The notes below the pieces were generated by a model. It saw nothing but the letters and a program-made list of their open reading frames with translations, did not search any database and had not been told where the DNA came from. From contig JBBQXK010000003.1 of assembly GCA_038209775.1 (NCBI GenBank), positions 62,001 to 126,000 of the forward strand: 64,000 bases of DNA. Reading direction: 5' to 3'. The position numbers were made by a program, and so were the translations under genes. This stretch comes from JBBQXK01 sp038209775. Lineage in GTDB: Bacteria; Pseudomonadota; Alphaproteobacteria; Rhodobacterales; Rhodobacteraceae. Shown piece by piece: positions 17,067 to 27,695 of this stretch (position 1 is the stretch's first letter; every line of letters begins with the position of its first letter).

Positions 17067-18205
17067 GCGGCGCCCCCGACGAGGGGGGGCAAGCGGCGCA
17101 GACGGCGCGGGCGTTGTGACAGGGCCAGCATCGCCACCCCGATCCCGACGCCCAAAAGCGGTGCCACATAAACCAACGGCCAGAGGCCAGGGTTGCGCAG
17201 CGACGCGCTGGTGGACGCATTGGCAACCAGTTGCACCAGGATCAGCAGCACGACCGCCACAAGGATCTGACGCCACAGCCCGAACCGGCTGAATGCCCCC
17301 AGAAGCAGTGCCGAGAACCCGATAATCGCGGTGGCCACGGCCAGAAGGGGCTGGGCAAAGCGGTCATGCGCCTCGGACAGGAATTCTGCGCGGGTCTGGC
17401 CGGTCTCGGTCAGCAGGGCCGGGTCTGCCGACAAGAGATCGGCGGTCGACAGCTCATTCAGCGTGCGGGCGTCGCGCAGGCCGTCGCCGACCATGCCCGT
17501 CAGATCGCGCGTGAAATCGGCAAAATGCGTGACCGACAGCCGCCCGGTTGTACGCGAAAGTGTCTGCGACATCCCGTCGATCATCACCAGTTTCGGCCCC
17601 GTGTCGCCACGCACCAGAAGTGCGCGTTTGGCCGAATAGGTCGTACGCCCGCCGCCCGAACGGTCGTCCGACAGGAACACGTCCCGCAACTCGCCGTTCG
17701 GGGTGATTTCGCGGATGTAGAATGTCACACCGTCTGCGGGGTGCATGAACTGCCCGTCAGTCAAAAGGCGCGCGGTCACGTTCGCCTCGATCTCGGCTGA
17801 TCGGTCGGCCAGGATCGCGCGGCTTGCCGGCACGGCGAAATGCGTCAGGGCCATCATCATCGCGGTGACCATCAGGCCGAACATAAGGACAGGGCGGGCA
17901 AGACGGAAAGCGGAAAAGCCGGTGGCCTGCATCACCACCAACTCGCCGTCCTGCGTCAACCGGTTGGCCACCTGCACGGTCGCGGCAAACGCCGCAACCG
18001 GCAATACAAGGCGGATCACGTTGGGCAGCGTCAAAAGCGAGAATTCAAGGAACACCAGCGCCGATTGCCCGTCGCCGATCAGCCGGTCAAACAGGCCGAC
18101 GGCGCGGTTGATCCAATAGACCAACACCAGCACAAGTGCGAAAAACCCGAACAACGTCAGGAACTGCGACAAGAGGTATCGGTCGAATTTCGACACGCGC
18201 GGCAT
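17063..18205 (-). CDS. lptF: LPS export ABC transporter permease LptF
   Basis: A 380-residue partner of LptG. It opens with SKFDRYLLSQFLTLFGFFA and a long first helix, and has the same three-helix / periplasmic domain / three-helix plan. DGVTFYIREITPNGELRDVF belongs to the periplasmic domain. It is the first gene of the minus-strand assembly operon and faces pepA across a 158-base divergent region, where the promoters must lie. The ATG at 18205 is chosen because MPRVSKFDRYLL is the expected start; codons further upstream are not family-like. Confidence 0.93.
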   Translation of the reverse strand: MPRVSKFDRYLLSQFLTLFGFFALVLVLVYWINRAVGLFDRLIGDGQSALVFLEFSLLTLPNVIRLVLPVAAFAATVQVANRLTQDGELVVMQATGFSAFRLARPVLMFGLMVTAMMMALTHFAVPASRAILADRSAEIEANVTARLLTDGQFMHPADGVTFYIREITPNGELRDVFLSDDRSGGGRTTYSAKRALLVRGDTGPKLVMIDGMSQTLSRTTGRLSVTHFADFTRDLTGMVGDGLRDARTLNELSTADLLSADPALLTETGQTRAEFLSEAHDRFAQPLLAVATAIIGFSALLLGAFSRFGLWRQILVAVVLLILVQLVANASTSASLRNPGLWPLVYVAPLLGVGIGVAMLALSQRPRRLRRLPPLVGGAA

Positions 18206-18363
18206 CCGTCCCAATGGCCTGTCCCATCCCGACCCTAGCCGCTTTCCGGCGCGAGGAAAACGGCCTTGCGCAGCGACAGGCAAAGCCCCGCGAGGGTATG
18301 GTCAAGGGCGCGGGCAGCCACTAGGGTCTCGCGGTTGATCCCATCCGCAAAGGTGCTGTCCCG

Positions 18364-19839
<1,476 letters not shown>

Positions 19840-19861
19840 GCGCACCCGGCCCGACCGTCGC

Positions 19862-19957
19862 AGGGGGGCTGTCTGCCCCCCTCGCCTTTGGCTCACCCCC
19901 CGAGAGTACTTGGGCAAAGAAGATGCGAACTTGGGTTTCTTCTTTGTCCAAATACTC
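19862..19957 (+). repeat. Dispersed palindromic repeat, copy C (double, inverted)
   Basis: An 8-base hairpin AGGGGGGC-TGTCT-GCCCCCCT (19862-19882) precedes the box GAGTACTTGGGCAAAGAAGA (19904-19923). A second box then lies in inverted orientation (19938-19957), so the two boxes form a 20-base stem with two mismatches and a 14-base loop. It occupies the gap between pepA and holC. Confidence 0.7.
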
Positions 19958-20050
19958 ATCTGCATTGCCAAAGGCGGGGCGCACGTCCGGGATGTATTGC
20001 CGGTCTGCGCGACCACCAGGGTGCCACTCTGTGTAAGTGGGGTCTGAGGC

Positions 20051-20515
20051 ATGGGTATGGTTTTGTTCTATCACCTGACGCAGCGCACGGTTGAGGACAC
20101 CGTGACCGCCCTTGTGACCCGGTCTTTGGCGCAGGGCTGGCGGGTGATGCTGCGGGGGACGAAGCAGGCGTTGCTGGACCGGCTGGATGCGCGGCTCTGG
20201 ACCGATCCGCCGGACGGGTTCGTGCCGCACGGGCAAGCGGGCGGGCCGCATGATGCCGACCAGCCGGTGCTGATCGGCAGTGGCGCTGCGGTCAACGGCG
20301 CGCGGGCACTGATGCTGTTGGACGGGGCAGTGGCCACGGTCGAGGAAGTGCGCGCGATGGAGCGGGTATCGCTGTTGTTCGAGGGCGCCGATCTTGCGGC
20401 GGTAGAGGCCGCCCGGGCTGAATGGCGGCGGCTGACCGGGGCGGGTATTGCGGCGCAGTATTGGACGGACGAGGGTGGCCGGTGGCAGATGAAGGCCGAG
20501 AAAACCCCGGTGTGA
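20051..20515 (+). CDS. holC: DNA polymerase III subunit chi
   Basis: A 154-residue clamp-loader accessory protein that links the polymerase III holoenzyme to single-strand-binding protein. The start GMVLFYHLTQRTVEDTV, the middle DRLDARLWTDPPDGFVPHG and LIGSG are typical of HolC. The position behind pepA is the usual neighbourhood of this gene in proteobacteria. ATG codons at 20051 and 20057 are both possible; the first is listed. It ends ten bases before the convergent aspartic protease gene. Confidence 0.9.
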   Translation: MGMVLFYHLTQRTVEDTVTALVTRSLAQGWRVMLRGTKQALLDRLDARLWTDPPDGFVPHGQAGGPHDADQPVLIGSGAAVNGARALMLLDGAVATVEEVRAMERVSLLFEGADLAAVEAARAEWRRLTGAGIAAQYWTDEGGRWQMKAEKTPV

Positions 20516-20525
20516 CAGGCCTGCG

Positions 20526-21101
20526 CTACCGGGTCAGCACCATCTGGTTGCCGTCGATCTCGATGCGGAACCGGCCGAGATAGTCCATGCCCAGCAACGA
20601 GCCGTCCATTTCGCCGTCGTTGACATAGGCCGCAAGGCGCGGGTCGACCACCGCGCCAAGGGCCACATCGGTCAGCGTCACGCGCGCCGTGCGTACCGTG
20701 CCGTTGGCGGTGTTCGCCTCACCGAGATAGGCCAGCGTGGCCGGGTCGATCCCCAGTTTGCGCGCATCGTCCTGGCTGAGAACAACGTTGGTCGCCCCGG
20801 TATCGACCAGAAATTCAAGCGGTTGGCCGGCGATGGTCAGCGTCAGGTAGTAATGCCCGTCCGGCGCCCGGGGCAGCACGATCTCGCCACCCTCGGCCAT
20901 GATCTGAACCGGGGCTTCGGATTGGCGCAGGTCGTTCCACAGGCCATAGCCCGCCATCACGCCGACAAAGATCAGACCCCAGGCCATCGCGGTGCGCAGC
21001 GCGACCCCAAGGCGACCGCGGTATTCGACCAGCGCCCAGCCGCCCAATGCCACCAGAAGGAGGCCCAGATAGAGCAGCCGTGCGAAATCTTCGTTCTCCA
21101 T
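20526..21101 (-). CDS. Retropepsin-like aspartic protease, membrane-anchored (TIGR02281 type)
   Basis: A 191-residue protein with two N-terminal membrane helices (about 9-25 and 36-54) followed by a single aspartic-protease domain of the retroviral fold. The active-site loop is FLVDTGATNVVLS with Asp100, and LLGMDYL near the C-terminus is the matching second motif. Such proteases work as dimers; the domain is probably periplasmic, by the topology. The natural substrate is unknown for the family. It lies 47 bases downstream of trpE on the same strand and could be read through from it. Confidence 0.82.
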   Translation of the reverse strand: MENEDFARLLYLGLLLVALGGWALVEYRGRLGVALRTAMAWGLIFVGVMAGYGLWNDLRQSEAPVQIMAEGGEIVLPRAPDGHYYLTLTIAGQPLEFLVDTGATNVVLSQDDARKLGIDPATLAYLGEANTANGTVRTARVTLTDVALGAVVDPRLAAYVNDGEMDGSLLGMDYLGRFRIEIDGNQMVLTR

Positions 21102-21148
21102 GGCGCAAGAGGTAGTCAGCCGCGACCGTCAGTGCAAGACGGCGCGAC

Positions 21149-22660
21149 CTAGCCGTTGCCACGTCCGGCAAACAGGCCCGCCCCTTCGGCAGCCGCGCGC
21201 AGCGCGCGGCTTTTGTTGACCGTCTCTTGATACTCAGCCTCGGGGTCGCTGTCATAGACGACGCCACCCCCGGCCTGAATGTGCAACTGCCCGTCCTTCA
21301 GCACCGCCGTACGCAGTGCTATGCAGAAATCCATCTCGCCGTTGGCCGCAAAGTATCCCACGCCGCCGCCATAGACGCCGCGCTTTTCGGGCTCCAGCTC
21401 GTCGATGATCTGCATCGCGCGCACCTTGGGTGCCCCCGAAACCGTGCCCGCAGGCAGGCCCGCCAGAAGCGCCGACAGCGCATCCTCGCCGTCGCGGATC
21501 TGGCCCACCACGTTCGACACGATGTGCATGACGTGGCTGTAACGCTCGATGATGAACTGTTCGGTCGGGCGCACGGTGCCGGTCTTGGCCACCCGGCCCA
21601 CATCGTTGCGGCCAAGGTCCAAAAGCATCAGGTGTTCTGCGCGTTCCTTGGCATCGGCCAGAAGGTCGGCCTCGTTGGCGCGGTCTTCTTCGGGCGTGGC
21701 GCCGCGTTTGCGGGTACCAGCGATGGGGCGCACCGTCACCTCGCCGTCGCGCAGACGCACAAGGATTTCGGGGCTGGCGCCCACCACCTGAAACCCGCCG
21801 AAGTTGAAGAAGAACATGAAGGGCGAGGGGTTGGTGCGCCGGAGGCTGCGGTAAAAGGCAAAGGGCGGCGCGGTAAACGACTGCGTCCAGCGTTGCGACG
21901 GGACCACCTGAAAGATGTCGCCCGCGCGGATGTAGTCCTTGGCCCTTTCCACGGCGGCCTTGTAGCCCGCATGGGTAAAGTTCGATTGCGCATCCCCCAC
22001 CGGGGCCGCATCGCCCAGATCGCGCGCCGTGCCCGGACTGCGGTCCAGATCGCGCAGCGCGTCCATCACCCGTTCCGCCGCCTGCGCATAGGCCGCGCGG
22101 GCCGAAAGACCTGATGCGGCCCAGGCGGGGGCCACCACAGTCACCTCGCCCTTCACTCCGTCCAGCACGGCCACAATAGACGGGCGCAGCAGCACCGCAT
22201 CGGGCAGGCCAAGGGGGTCGGGGTTCACATCGGGCAGGTGTTCCACCAGCCGGATCATGTCATAGCCCAGATAGCCAAACAGCCCCGCCGCGATGGACGG
22301 CAGCCCCTCGGGCATAGTGACGGCACTTTCGGCGATCAGCGCGCGCAGGCTGTCTAAAGGGGGCAGGGGATCGGGGCGGAACGCCTCGGGGTCAAAGCGC
22401 GCCTCGCGGTTCACCTGAACGGCTGCATCATGGCAACGCCAGATCAGGTCGGGCTTCATCCCCACCACGGAATAGCGGCCCCGAACCTCGCCCCCCGTCA
22501 CCGACTCCAGCATGAACGTATCCGTCCGCGCCTCGCCCAGTTTCAGCATCAGGCTGACGGGGGTATCCAGATCGGCGGCTAGGCGGGCGAACACCAGCTG
22601 GTTCTGCCCCAACGCCCAGGCCCGCTCGAACGTGGCGAAGTCGGGGGTGAGGGTGGTCAT
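21149..22660 (-). CDS. trpE: Anthranilate synthase component I
   Basis: A 503-residue chorismate-utilising enzyme, the first committed step of tryptophan synthesis, working with the glutaminase TrpG. Tryptophan-feedback elements MLESVTGGEVRGRYS are near the N-terminus. Catalytic-domain motifs are VVGASPEILVRL, RPIAGTRKRG and LEPEKRGVYGGGVGY. trpG, trpD and trpC are not in the window. The gene begins two bases after the stop of the PPIase gene (TAACCATG), so expression should follow that gene. No tryptophan-rich leader peptide was seen. The class II DAHP synthase at 61-63 kb feeds the same pathway. Confidence 0.96.
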   Translation of the reverse strand: MTTLTPDFATFERAWALGQNQLVFARLAADLDTPVSLMLKLGEARTDTFMLESVTGGEVRGRYSVVGMKPDLIWRCHDAAVQVNREARFDPEAFRPDPLPPLDSLRALIAESAVTMPEGLPSIAAGLFGYLGYDMIRLVEHLPDVNPDPLGLPDAVLLRPSIVAVLDGVKGEVTVVAPAWAASGLSARAAYAQAAERVMDALRDLDRSPGTARDLGDAAPVGDAQSNFTHAGYKAAVERAKDYIRAGDIFQVVPSQRWTQSFTAPPFAFYRSLRRTNPSPFMFFFNFGGFQVVGASPEILVRLRDGEVTVRPIAGTRKRGATPEEDRANEADLLADAKERAEHLMLLDLGRNDVGRVAKTGTVRPTEQFIIERYSHVMHIVSNVVGQIRDGEDALSALLAGLPAGTVSGAPKVRAMQIIDELEPEKRGVYGGGVGYFAANGEMDFCIALRTAVLKDGQLHIQAGGGVVYDSDPEAEYQETVNKSRALRAAAEGAGLFAGRGNG

Positions 22661-22662
22661 GG

Positions 22663-24528
22663 TTACTGCTGCATCTGCGCGTGAACGGCGGCGATGGCAG
22701 CCTCGTCCAGCACGATGCCGCCGGTGCGGGTCTGTTCGGCGGTGAAGAGGGCCAGCGCGTCGGCGGCAAGTGCCTGTTCCACCTGTGCGGCAATCGCGCC
22801 ACGCAGAGGGGCCACCTCGGGGTTGGCGGCATCGGCGGGCATCGTGGCGTCCAGCCGGACAAGGGCGGTAAAGCCCGGCCCCTCGATCACGCGGACCTGC
22901 CCGGGTTCCATCGCGAACACCGCTGCCATCAGTTCCGGCGGCGCGCCTTCGATGAACCCGTCGCGGGCGATGCGGGGGGTGACGTCGAGGATGCCGAAGG
23001 TGCCAAGGTTCGCGCCACCCTCAACCCCGGCCTTGATCGCGACGGCGCGGTCTGAAAGGGCGCGGGCAACGGCGGCAGCACGCCATGCTTCGATCACCGC
23101 AGGCTCGGCCTCGGGCGGGGGAATGGGCGCGGGGGGCAGGATTTCGTCAAGACGCAGGGCGGCAAGGCCGCCGTCGGCAAGCTCGATGAGGTCGGGGAAA
23201 TCGCCCGGATTGGCCACGGCCGCCGCCTCGCGAAAGGAGAGGTATCCGGCGATGCCATCGGCGCTATCAGGAAAAAGATCAACGGTTCCAAGGGTCATGC
23301 CCTGTTCGCGTGCCAGATCCTCAAGTGTCGCACCCCCAGCGAGCGCGTCGTCGATCGTCTCGCGTCGGTCGGCGATGGCGCGGCGGGCGGCGTCGGCGGA
23401 AAGTTCGGCCTTGAGGTCTTCGCGGGCGTCCTCGAACGTGGTTTCCTGTGCTGCAAGGATGCCGTTCATCCGGTAAAGCGCGGGGCCAAGGTCCGAGGCA
23501 AAGGGGCCGACAACGCCGGGGTCGGTCAGCGCGAAAACGGCGTCCCCCGCCACGCCAAGATCAGCCTTCCCGACATCGCCCAGATCGATATCGGCCAGCG
23601 TCAGGCCCCGGTCGATGACCAGTTGGTCGAACGCCTCGCCCGCGTCAATCAGCGCCTTTCCTGCATCGGCGGCGGCCTGATCGGCGAAAACCAGACGCTC
23701 GACCAGACGCCGCTCAGGCAGGACAAACTCGTCGATGCGGCTATCATAGAGGGTGCGGATGGTCGCCTCGTCAATCTCGGTGGTGGCGGCCAGACCGGCG
23801 GGCAAGAGCGCCACATAGGTCAGCCGCCGCGCCTCGGGGCGGGTGAAGGCGGCGATGTTGTCGTTGTAATGCTTGGAGATTTCATCAGCAGTGGGCGCGG
23901 GCAGCGGCGTCGGCAGATCGCGTTCGGTCAGCCGCAACAGGGTAAAGCCGCGCCGTTCAGCCACATAAGCGAACAGCGTATCGGTCAGCGGGTCGGGCGC
24001 GGCGAAACCCGCAGCGACGGCACTGGTCAGCAGCGTTCGGGCAAGGTCGTCGCGCATGCCGGCCTCGAAGTCCGCTTCGGTCATGTTGTTGCGGCCTAGC
24101 GTAAAGCGGTAGGTTTCGCGGTCAAAGGCCCCCGCAGTGCCTTGAAATGCTGCAATACCAGTGATTTCCTTGGCCACACGTGCGTCGCCGACCGACAGGC
24201 CCAGACGTGCCGCCTCGTTGTCCATCGCGGTGGCGTTCACCAGATCCTGCCGCGCCTTGCGGTCCACGCCCAGTTGCAGCGCCTGCGCGCCGGTCAGGGG
24301 TTGGCCGATCTGGGCGGAGAAGGCGTTGATCTCGGACCGCAGGGCGGCGGCGTAGTCCTGCGTCGTGATCTCGCGGTCGCCGACGCGGCCTATGGTGCTG
24401 ATATTGCCGCCGAAATTGGTGATGCTGAAGCCGCCAAGGCCGACCACCAGCATCGCCAGCATGACCCATACAAGGATGTTGGCGCCCTTGCGTTTCTTGC
24501 GGCGGTCGTCGCTGTCATCGGCGGGCAT
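22663..24528 (-). CDS. PpiD-like membrane-anchored peptidyl-prolyl isomerase
   Basis: A 621-residue protein with a basic N-terminus (RRKKRKG), one membrane helix at about 16-36 and a large periplasmic part. This has SurA-N-type chaperone regions at both ends and a parvulin-like domain in the middle, the PpiD plan. It would help newly exported proteins fold near the Sec translocon. The start at 24528 follows a GGAG ribosome site; an earlier in-frame ATG adds a proline-rich piece. It overlaps nothing but sits two bases before trpE. Pairing of a ppiD-type gene with trpE is frequent in Rhodobacteraceae, from memory; no functional reason is evident. Confidence 0.87.
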   Translation of the reverse strand: MPADDSDDRRKKRKGANILVWVMLAMLVVGLGGFSITNFGGNISTIGRVGDREITTQDYAAALRSEINAFSAQIGQPLTGAQALQLGVDRKARQDLVNATAMDNEAARLGLSVGDARVAKEITGIAAFQGTAGAFDRETYRFTLGRNNMTEADFEAGMRDDLARTLLTSAVAAGFAAPDPLTDTLFAYVAERRGFTLLRLTERDLPTPLPAPTADEISKHYNDNIAAFTRPEARRLTYVALLPAGLAATTEIDEATIRTLYDSRIDEFVLPERRLVERLVFADQAAADAGKALIDAGEAFDQLVIDRGLTLADIDLGDVGKADLGVAGDAVFALTDPGVVGPFASDLGPALYRMNGILAAQETTFEDAREDLKAELSADAARRAIADRRETIDDALAGGATLEDLAREQGMTLGTVDLFPDSADGIAGYLSFREAAAVANPGDFPDLIELADGGLAALRLDEILPPAPIPPPEAEPAVIEAWRAAAVARALSDRAVAIKAGVEGGANLGTFGILDVTPRIARDGFIEGAPPELMAAVFAMEPGQVRVIEGPGFTALVRLDATMPADAANPEVAPLRGAIAAQVEQALAADALALFTAEQTRTGGIVLDEAAIAAVHAQMQQ

Positions 24529-24597
24529 GGGGCATTCTCCGGGGCGGGACGGGGGTTGCATAGTGGGCTTCGCGCGTGGGGGCAAGGGGCGGGGTGG

Positions 24598-25779
24598 TCA
24601 GGGGCGGAAGCCCTTGAGGCGCTTGAACATTTCAGTCAGGCCCGCGCTGTCGGCATTGGCAAAGGCGATGCGCAGTTGCTGCTTGCCTTCGGGGTGGGTT
24701 ATGGGCTGGAACATGGTGCCGGGCAGCATCAACAGGCCAGTTTCGCGCACAAGGCGTTTGCAAAGGGTGACGCTGTCCAGCGGAAACGGGTGTTCGGCAT
24801 AGGCGAAATAGGCCCCGCAACCTCGCAAGGTCCACCCTTCAAGGCCTTGGAATCCCTTGGTAATCACGGCGCGACGACCAAGGATTTCGGCGCGTTCGCC
24901 GGCCACCCACTGGCCAAGGTTCCGCATCCCCCAGAGGGCGGCGAATTGGCCAAGCTGGCCGGGGCAGATGGCGACGGTATCAAGGAACTTTTCGACCTCG
25001 GCCAGACGGGCGACCGAGGCGACCACTGCGCCGACGCGGTGGCCAGTGAGGCGGTAGGCCTTGGAAAAGCTGTAGAGGTGGATGAAGGTATCGGGCCAGT
25101 CGGGATCGGTGAAAAGGTCGTGGGGCCGGCCGGTGCGGGCGTCGAAATCGCGGTAGGTCTCATCCACGATCAGCGCGATGCGGTGCTGGCGGCAGAGGTC
25201 GCGGAAGGCCGCGACCAGCGTGTCTGGGTATTCGACGCCACCGGGATTGTTGGGCGATACCAGAACGATGGCGCGCGTTCTTGACGTGATGGATGAAGTG
25301 GCCTGATCCGGGTCGGGCAAAAGGCCCGCGCCCGTGGGCAGCGCCACGGTCGTGACCCCGGCCATATCAAGCCACATTTTATGGTTGAAATACCAAGGGG
25401 TTGGCAGAATAACCTCATCCCCCGCACCGGCGAGGGTGGACATGATTGCGGTAAACGCCTGATTGCAGCCTTGGGTGATCCCGACCTGTGAGGGTTCGAT
25501 CTGCCCGCCGTAAGCCGCCGACCATTGCGCCGCAATCTCGGCCCGGAGCGCGGGCAGGCCCAGCACCGGGCCATAGAGGTGGGCAGCGGGGTCGTTCAGG
25601 GCAGCTTCGGCAATCGCCTGACGCAGGGCGAGGGGCGGGGGTTCGGTGGGGGCGGCCTGGCTGACGTTGATGAGGGGGCGGTCGGGCGGAAAGGTGACGC
25701 CGTCAAGCCAGCGCCGCGCCTCCATCACCGGGGGCGGTTCGGTGGCGGCCATGGCGGGATTGAGGGGGTGCAGGGTCAT
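24598..25779 (-). CDS. PLP-dependent class I/II aminotransferase
   Basis: A 393-residue fold-type I aminotransferase. The pyridoxal-phosphate lysine lies in YSFSKAYRLTGHRVG; other landmarks are GITQGCNQAF, LVSPNNPGGVEYP and the C-terminal arginine in QLRIAFA. The substrate is uncertain: the sequence belongs to the aspartate/aromatic aminotransferase group but is not close enough to a named enzyme for me to assign. The ATG at 25779 gives MTLHPLNPAMAA; another at 25815 is possible. It stands alone on the minus strand between the PPIase gene and gpt. Confidence 0.82.
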   Translation of the reverse strand: MTLHPLNPAMAATEPPPVMEARRWLDGVTFPPDRPLINVSQAAPTEPPPLALRQAIAEAALNDPAAHLYGPVLGLPALRAEIAAQWSAAYGGQIEPSQVGITQGCNQAFTAIMSTLAGAGDEVILPTPWYFNHKMWLDMAGVTTVALPTGAGLLPDPDQATSSITSRTRAIVLVSPNNPGGVEYPDTLVAAFRDLCRQHRIALIVDETYRDFDARTGRPHDLFTDPDWPDTFIHLYSFSKAYRLTGHRVGAVVASVARLAEVEKFLDTVAICPGQLGQFAALWGMRNLGQWVAGERAEILGRRAVITKGFQGLEGWTLRGCGAYFAYAEHPFPLDSVTLCKRLVRETGLLMLPGTMFQPITHPEGKQQLRIAFANADSAGLTEMFKRLKGFRP

Positions 25780-25839
25780 TTTTCGCCGTGTGTTTTCGAT
25801 GCACATCCCATGCACAACTGATGCACGGGGAAAGCGGGT

Positions 25840-26343
25840 TCAGTCATTGCCGCGCATCGGCTGGACATATTGGAGCGCCATGTCCCAGGGGAAGAAAATC
25901 CAGGTGTCCTGACTGACTTCGGTGATCCAGGTGTGGACCATCGGCTTGCCGGACGGCTTTGCATAGACGGTGGCGAAGTGGGCGGCGGGGTAGAGGCGGC
26001 GGACCAGTTCCAGCGTCTTGCCGGTATCGACAAGGTCATCGACGATCAGGATGCCGGTGCCGTCGCCCATCAGGTCGGGCTGGGGGGCCTTGATGATCTC
26101 GGGCTGCTGCTGGGACTGGTGGTTGTAGGACCGGACGCTGATGGTGTCGACAACGCGGATGTCCAGTTCGCGGCTGACGATCATCGCGGGGACGAGGCCG
26201 CCGCGGGTGATGCCGACCACGGCGCGCCAGGCGCCGCCATCGGGGCCTTGCCCCTGCAGACGCCAGGCGAGCGCGCGGGCGTCGCGGTGGATCTGGTCCC
26301 AACTGACGTGAAAGCCGCGTTCATGGGGAAGACGGTCGTTCAT
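25840..26343 (-). CDS. gpt: Xanthine phosphoribosyltransferase
   Basis: A 167-residue purine-salvage enzyme that joins xanthine or guanine to PRPP. The phosphoribosyl-binding motif ILIVDDLVDTGKT is at 98-110, and VVGITRGGLVPA is the conserved loop near residue 45. The C-terminal part with TWIFFPWDMALQY resembles Gpt, which places it with xanthine-guanine enzymes rather than hypoxanthine-type Hpt. It is probably membrane-associated or cytoplasmic, acting as a tetramer in the family. No operon partner is evident; the next upstream gene is 82 bases away. Confidence 0.9.
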   Translation of the reverse strand: MNDRLPHERGFHVSWDQIHRDARALAWRLQGQGPDGGAWRAVVGITRGGLVPAMIVSRELDIRVVDTISVRSYNHQSQQQPEIIKAPQPDLMGDGTGILIVDDLVDTGKTLELVRRLYPAAHFATVYAKPSGKPMVHTWITEVSQDTWIFFPWDMALQYVQPMRGND

Positions 26344-26425
26344 GGCGGGGCTCCTTGGGCGGGCGGCACAGGTGTTGTGCCGCCGTTCTAGCCCCGGGCC
26401 ATGCGCTGTGCAATGCCGGGACGGG

Positions 26426-26941
26426 TCAGGCGGCGAGTGCCTTGCGCGCCTCGTCCAGGAGTTTCGATTGCTCGTCGATCAGCTTGACGGCCTTTTCGAG
26501 GGCGGCGGTCGCGGTCTTGATCTTTTTGCCCGCGTCCTTGTCGTCGCCCGCCTCTTTCGCGGCCTTGTCGACGTCGGTCAGCAGCTTTTCAAGCTCGGCG
26601 GCCTGTTTCTTGTTTTCGTCGGTGATCTTCTTGACCGCCGCTTCGAGTTCCTTGGCTGTTTCGTCGTCACCGTTGCCGTCGCCGGCCAGATCCTCGGGTT
26701 TCAGACCTTCCAGAACCGAGGTTTGTGCCTCGACCAGTTTGAGGGCCTTTTGCAGGGTGGAGGTGATGTCCTTGGTCGACTTGGCCATACTCTTGACGGC
26801 ACCGCCGCCGCTGGCAGATTTGTTCAGCAGTTTGCTGATCCCAGCAAGTGCAGAGACCTGAACCTTGTTCTCGGAGGTCATCGATTTGGTTGTGGCGGCG
26901 ACGACCTTGCCAATCTGGCGGAACATTCCCAAGTTGGGCAT
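26426..26941 (-). CDS. Hypothetical coiled-coil protein
   Basis: A 171-residue protein I do not recognise. It has no signal peptide or membrane segment. From about residue 60 to the end it is rich in A, K, E, L and D in a heptad-like pattern (ELEAAVKKITDENKKQAAEL, EKAVKLIDEQSKLLDEARKA), so it should be largely alpha-helical and coiled-coil. The N-terminal part MPNLGMFRQIGKVVAATTKS is less regular. The ATG at 26941 follows GGGAG; an upstream in-frame ATG is less likely. It is flanked by gpt and the LysE gene with clear gaps, so it is probably its own transcript. Confidence 0.7.
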   Translation of the reverse strand: MPNLGMFRQIGKVVAATTKSMTSENKVQVSALAGISKLLNKSASGGGAVKSMAKSTKDITSTLQKALKLVEAQTSVLEGLKPEDLAGDGNGDDETAKELEAAVKKITDENKKQAAELEKLLTDVDKAAKEAGDDKDAGKKIKTATAALEKAVKLIDEQSKLLDEARKALAA

Positions 26942-27083
26942 CAACGAAACTCCCTGTGGTTGAACCTTGTGCCTTGCGGCTTTCAATGTGCGCGAAACTG
27001 CAATGAACGCACGCGTTTGTCAACGAAAAGCGGGGGCTGGTCCGGGGACGACGCGGATATCCGGGCCAAGCCGGAAGGGGCGC

Positions 27084-27695
27084 TCAGGACAACGCAACCT
27101 TGATCCCAAGCAGGCCAAGGAGGCCGCCAAAGCTGCGGTCGATCAGGGTTTTGGCGCCAAGATAGGTGCGGCGCGTGGCGTCAAGCGAGAAGATGCGCGC
27201 GACGAGGGTGTTCCACAGGGTTTCGGCGACAAAGCAGACCGCGAGAAGGAGTGCCAGCGTCCAGAGGGGGGTGCCGGGCGGGACGGTGCCAAGGAAGATC
27301 GAGGTCAGAAGGACCGCCGGTTTGGGGTTGGAAAGCTGCGTCCAGAGGCCGAGGCGGAGGGCGGAGAACGGGGTTCGGGGGGGCGCGCCGGTGTCGGTGG
27401 GCAGGGGGGTGGCGGCGTGGCGCCACATGCCGATGGCCATCCAGACCAGGTAGAGGCCGCCCGCGATCTTGAAGGCCCAGAGGAGCGAGGGGGCCCAGGC
27501 GAAGAGGGCGGCAAGGCCTGCAAGGGCGGTGACGCACCAGAACACCGCGCCAAGGCCGATGCCAAGGGCGAGGAAGAAGCCGGTGCGCATGCCTTCGGTC
27601 ACGCCGGTGCGGGCGGCCATCAGGACGGCGGGGCCGGGGCTGATCGCGCCCATCACCAGAAGGAGGGCCACGGCGAGGAAGGCGGCAAGCGTCAC
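27084..27695 (-). CDS. LysE/RhtB-family exporter
   Basis: A 203-residue inner-membrane protein with about six helices, the usual size for the LysE family of amino-acid exporters. Diagnostic parts are AISPGPAVLMAARTGVTEG near the N-terminus and LWTQLSNPKPAVLLTSIF in the middle. Exported substrates in the family include lysine, homoserine and threonine; this one is unassigned. The GTG start at 27695 overlaps the fabI stop by four bases (GTGA). Longer in-frame extensions lie inside fabI and are not membrane-like. Co-translation with fabI is likely. Confidence 0.85.
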   Translation of the reverse strand: MTLAAFLAVALLLVMGAISPGPAVLMAARTGVTEGMRTGFFLALGIGLGAVFWCVTALAGLAALFAWAPSLLWAFKIAGGLYLVWMAIGMWRHAATPLPTDTGAPPRTPFSALRLGLWTQLSNPKPAVLLTSIFLGTVPPGTPLWTLALLLAVCFVAETLWNTLVARIFSLDATRRTYLGAKTLIDRSFGGLLGLLGIKVALS

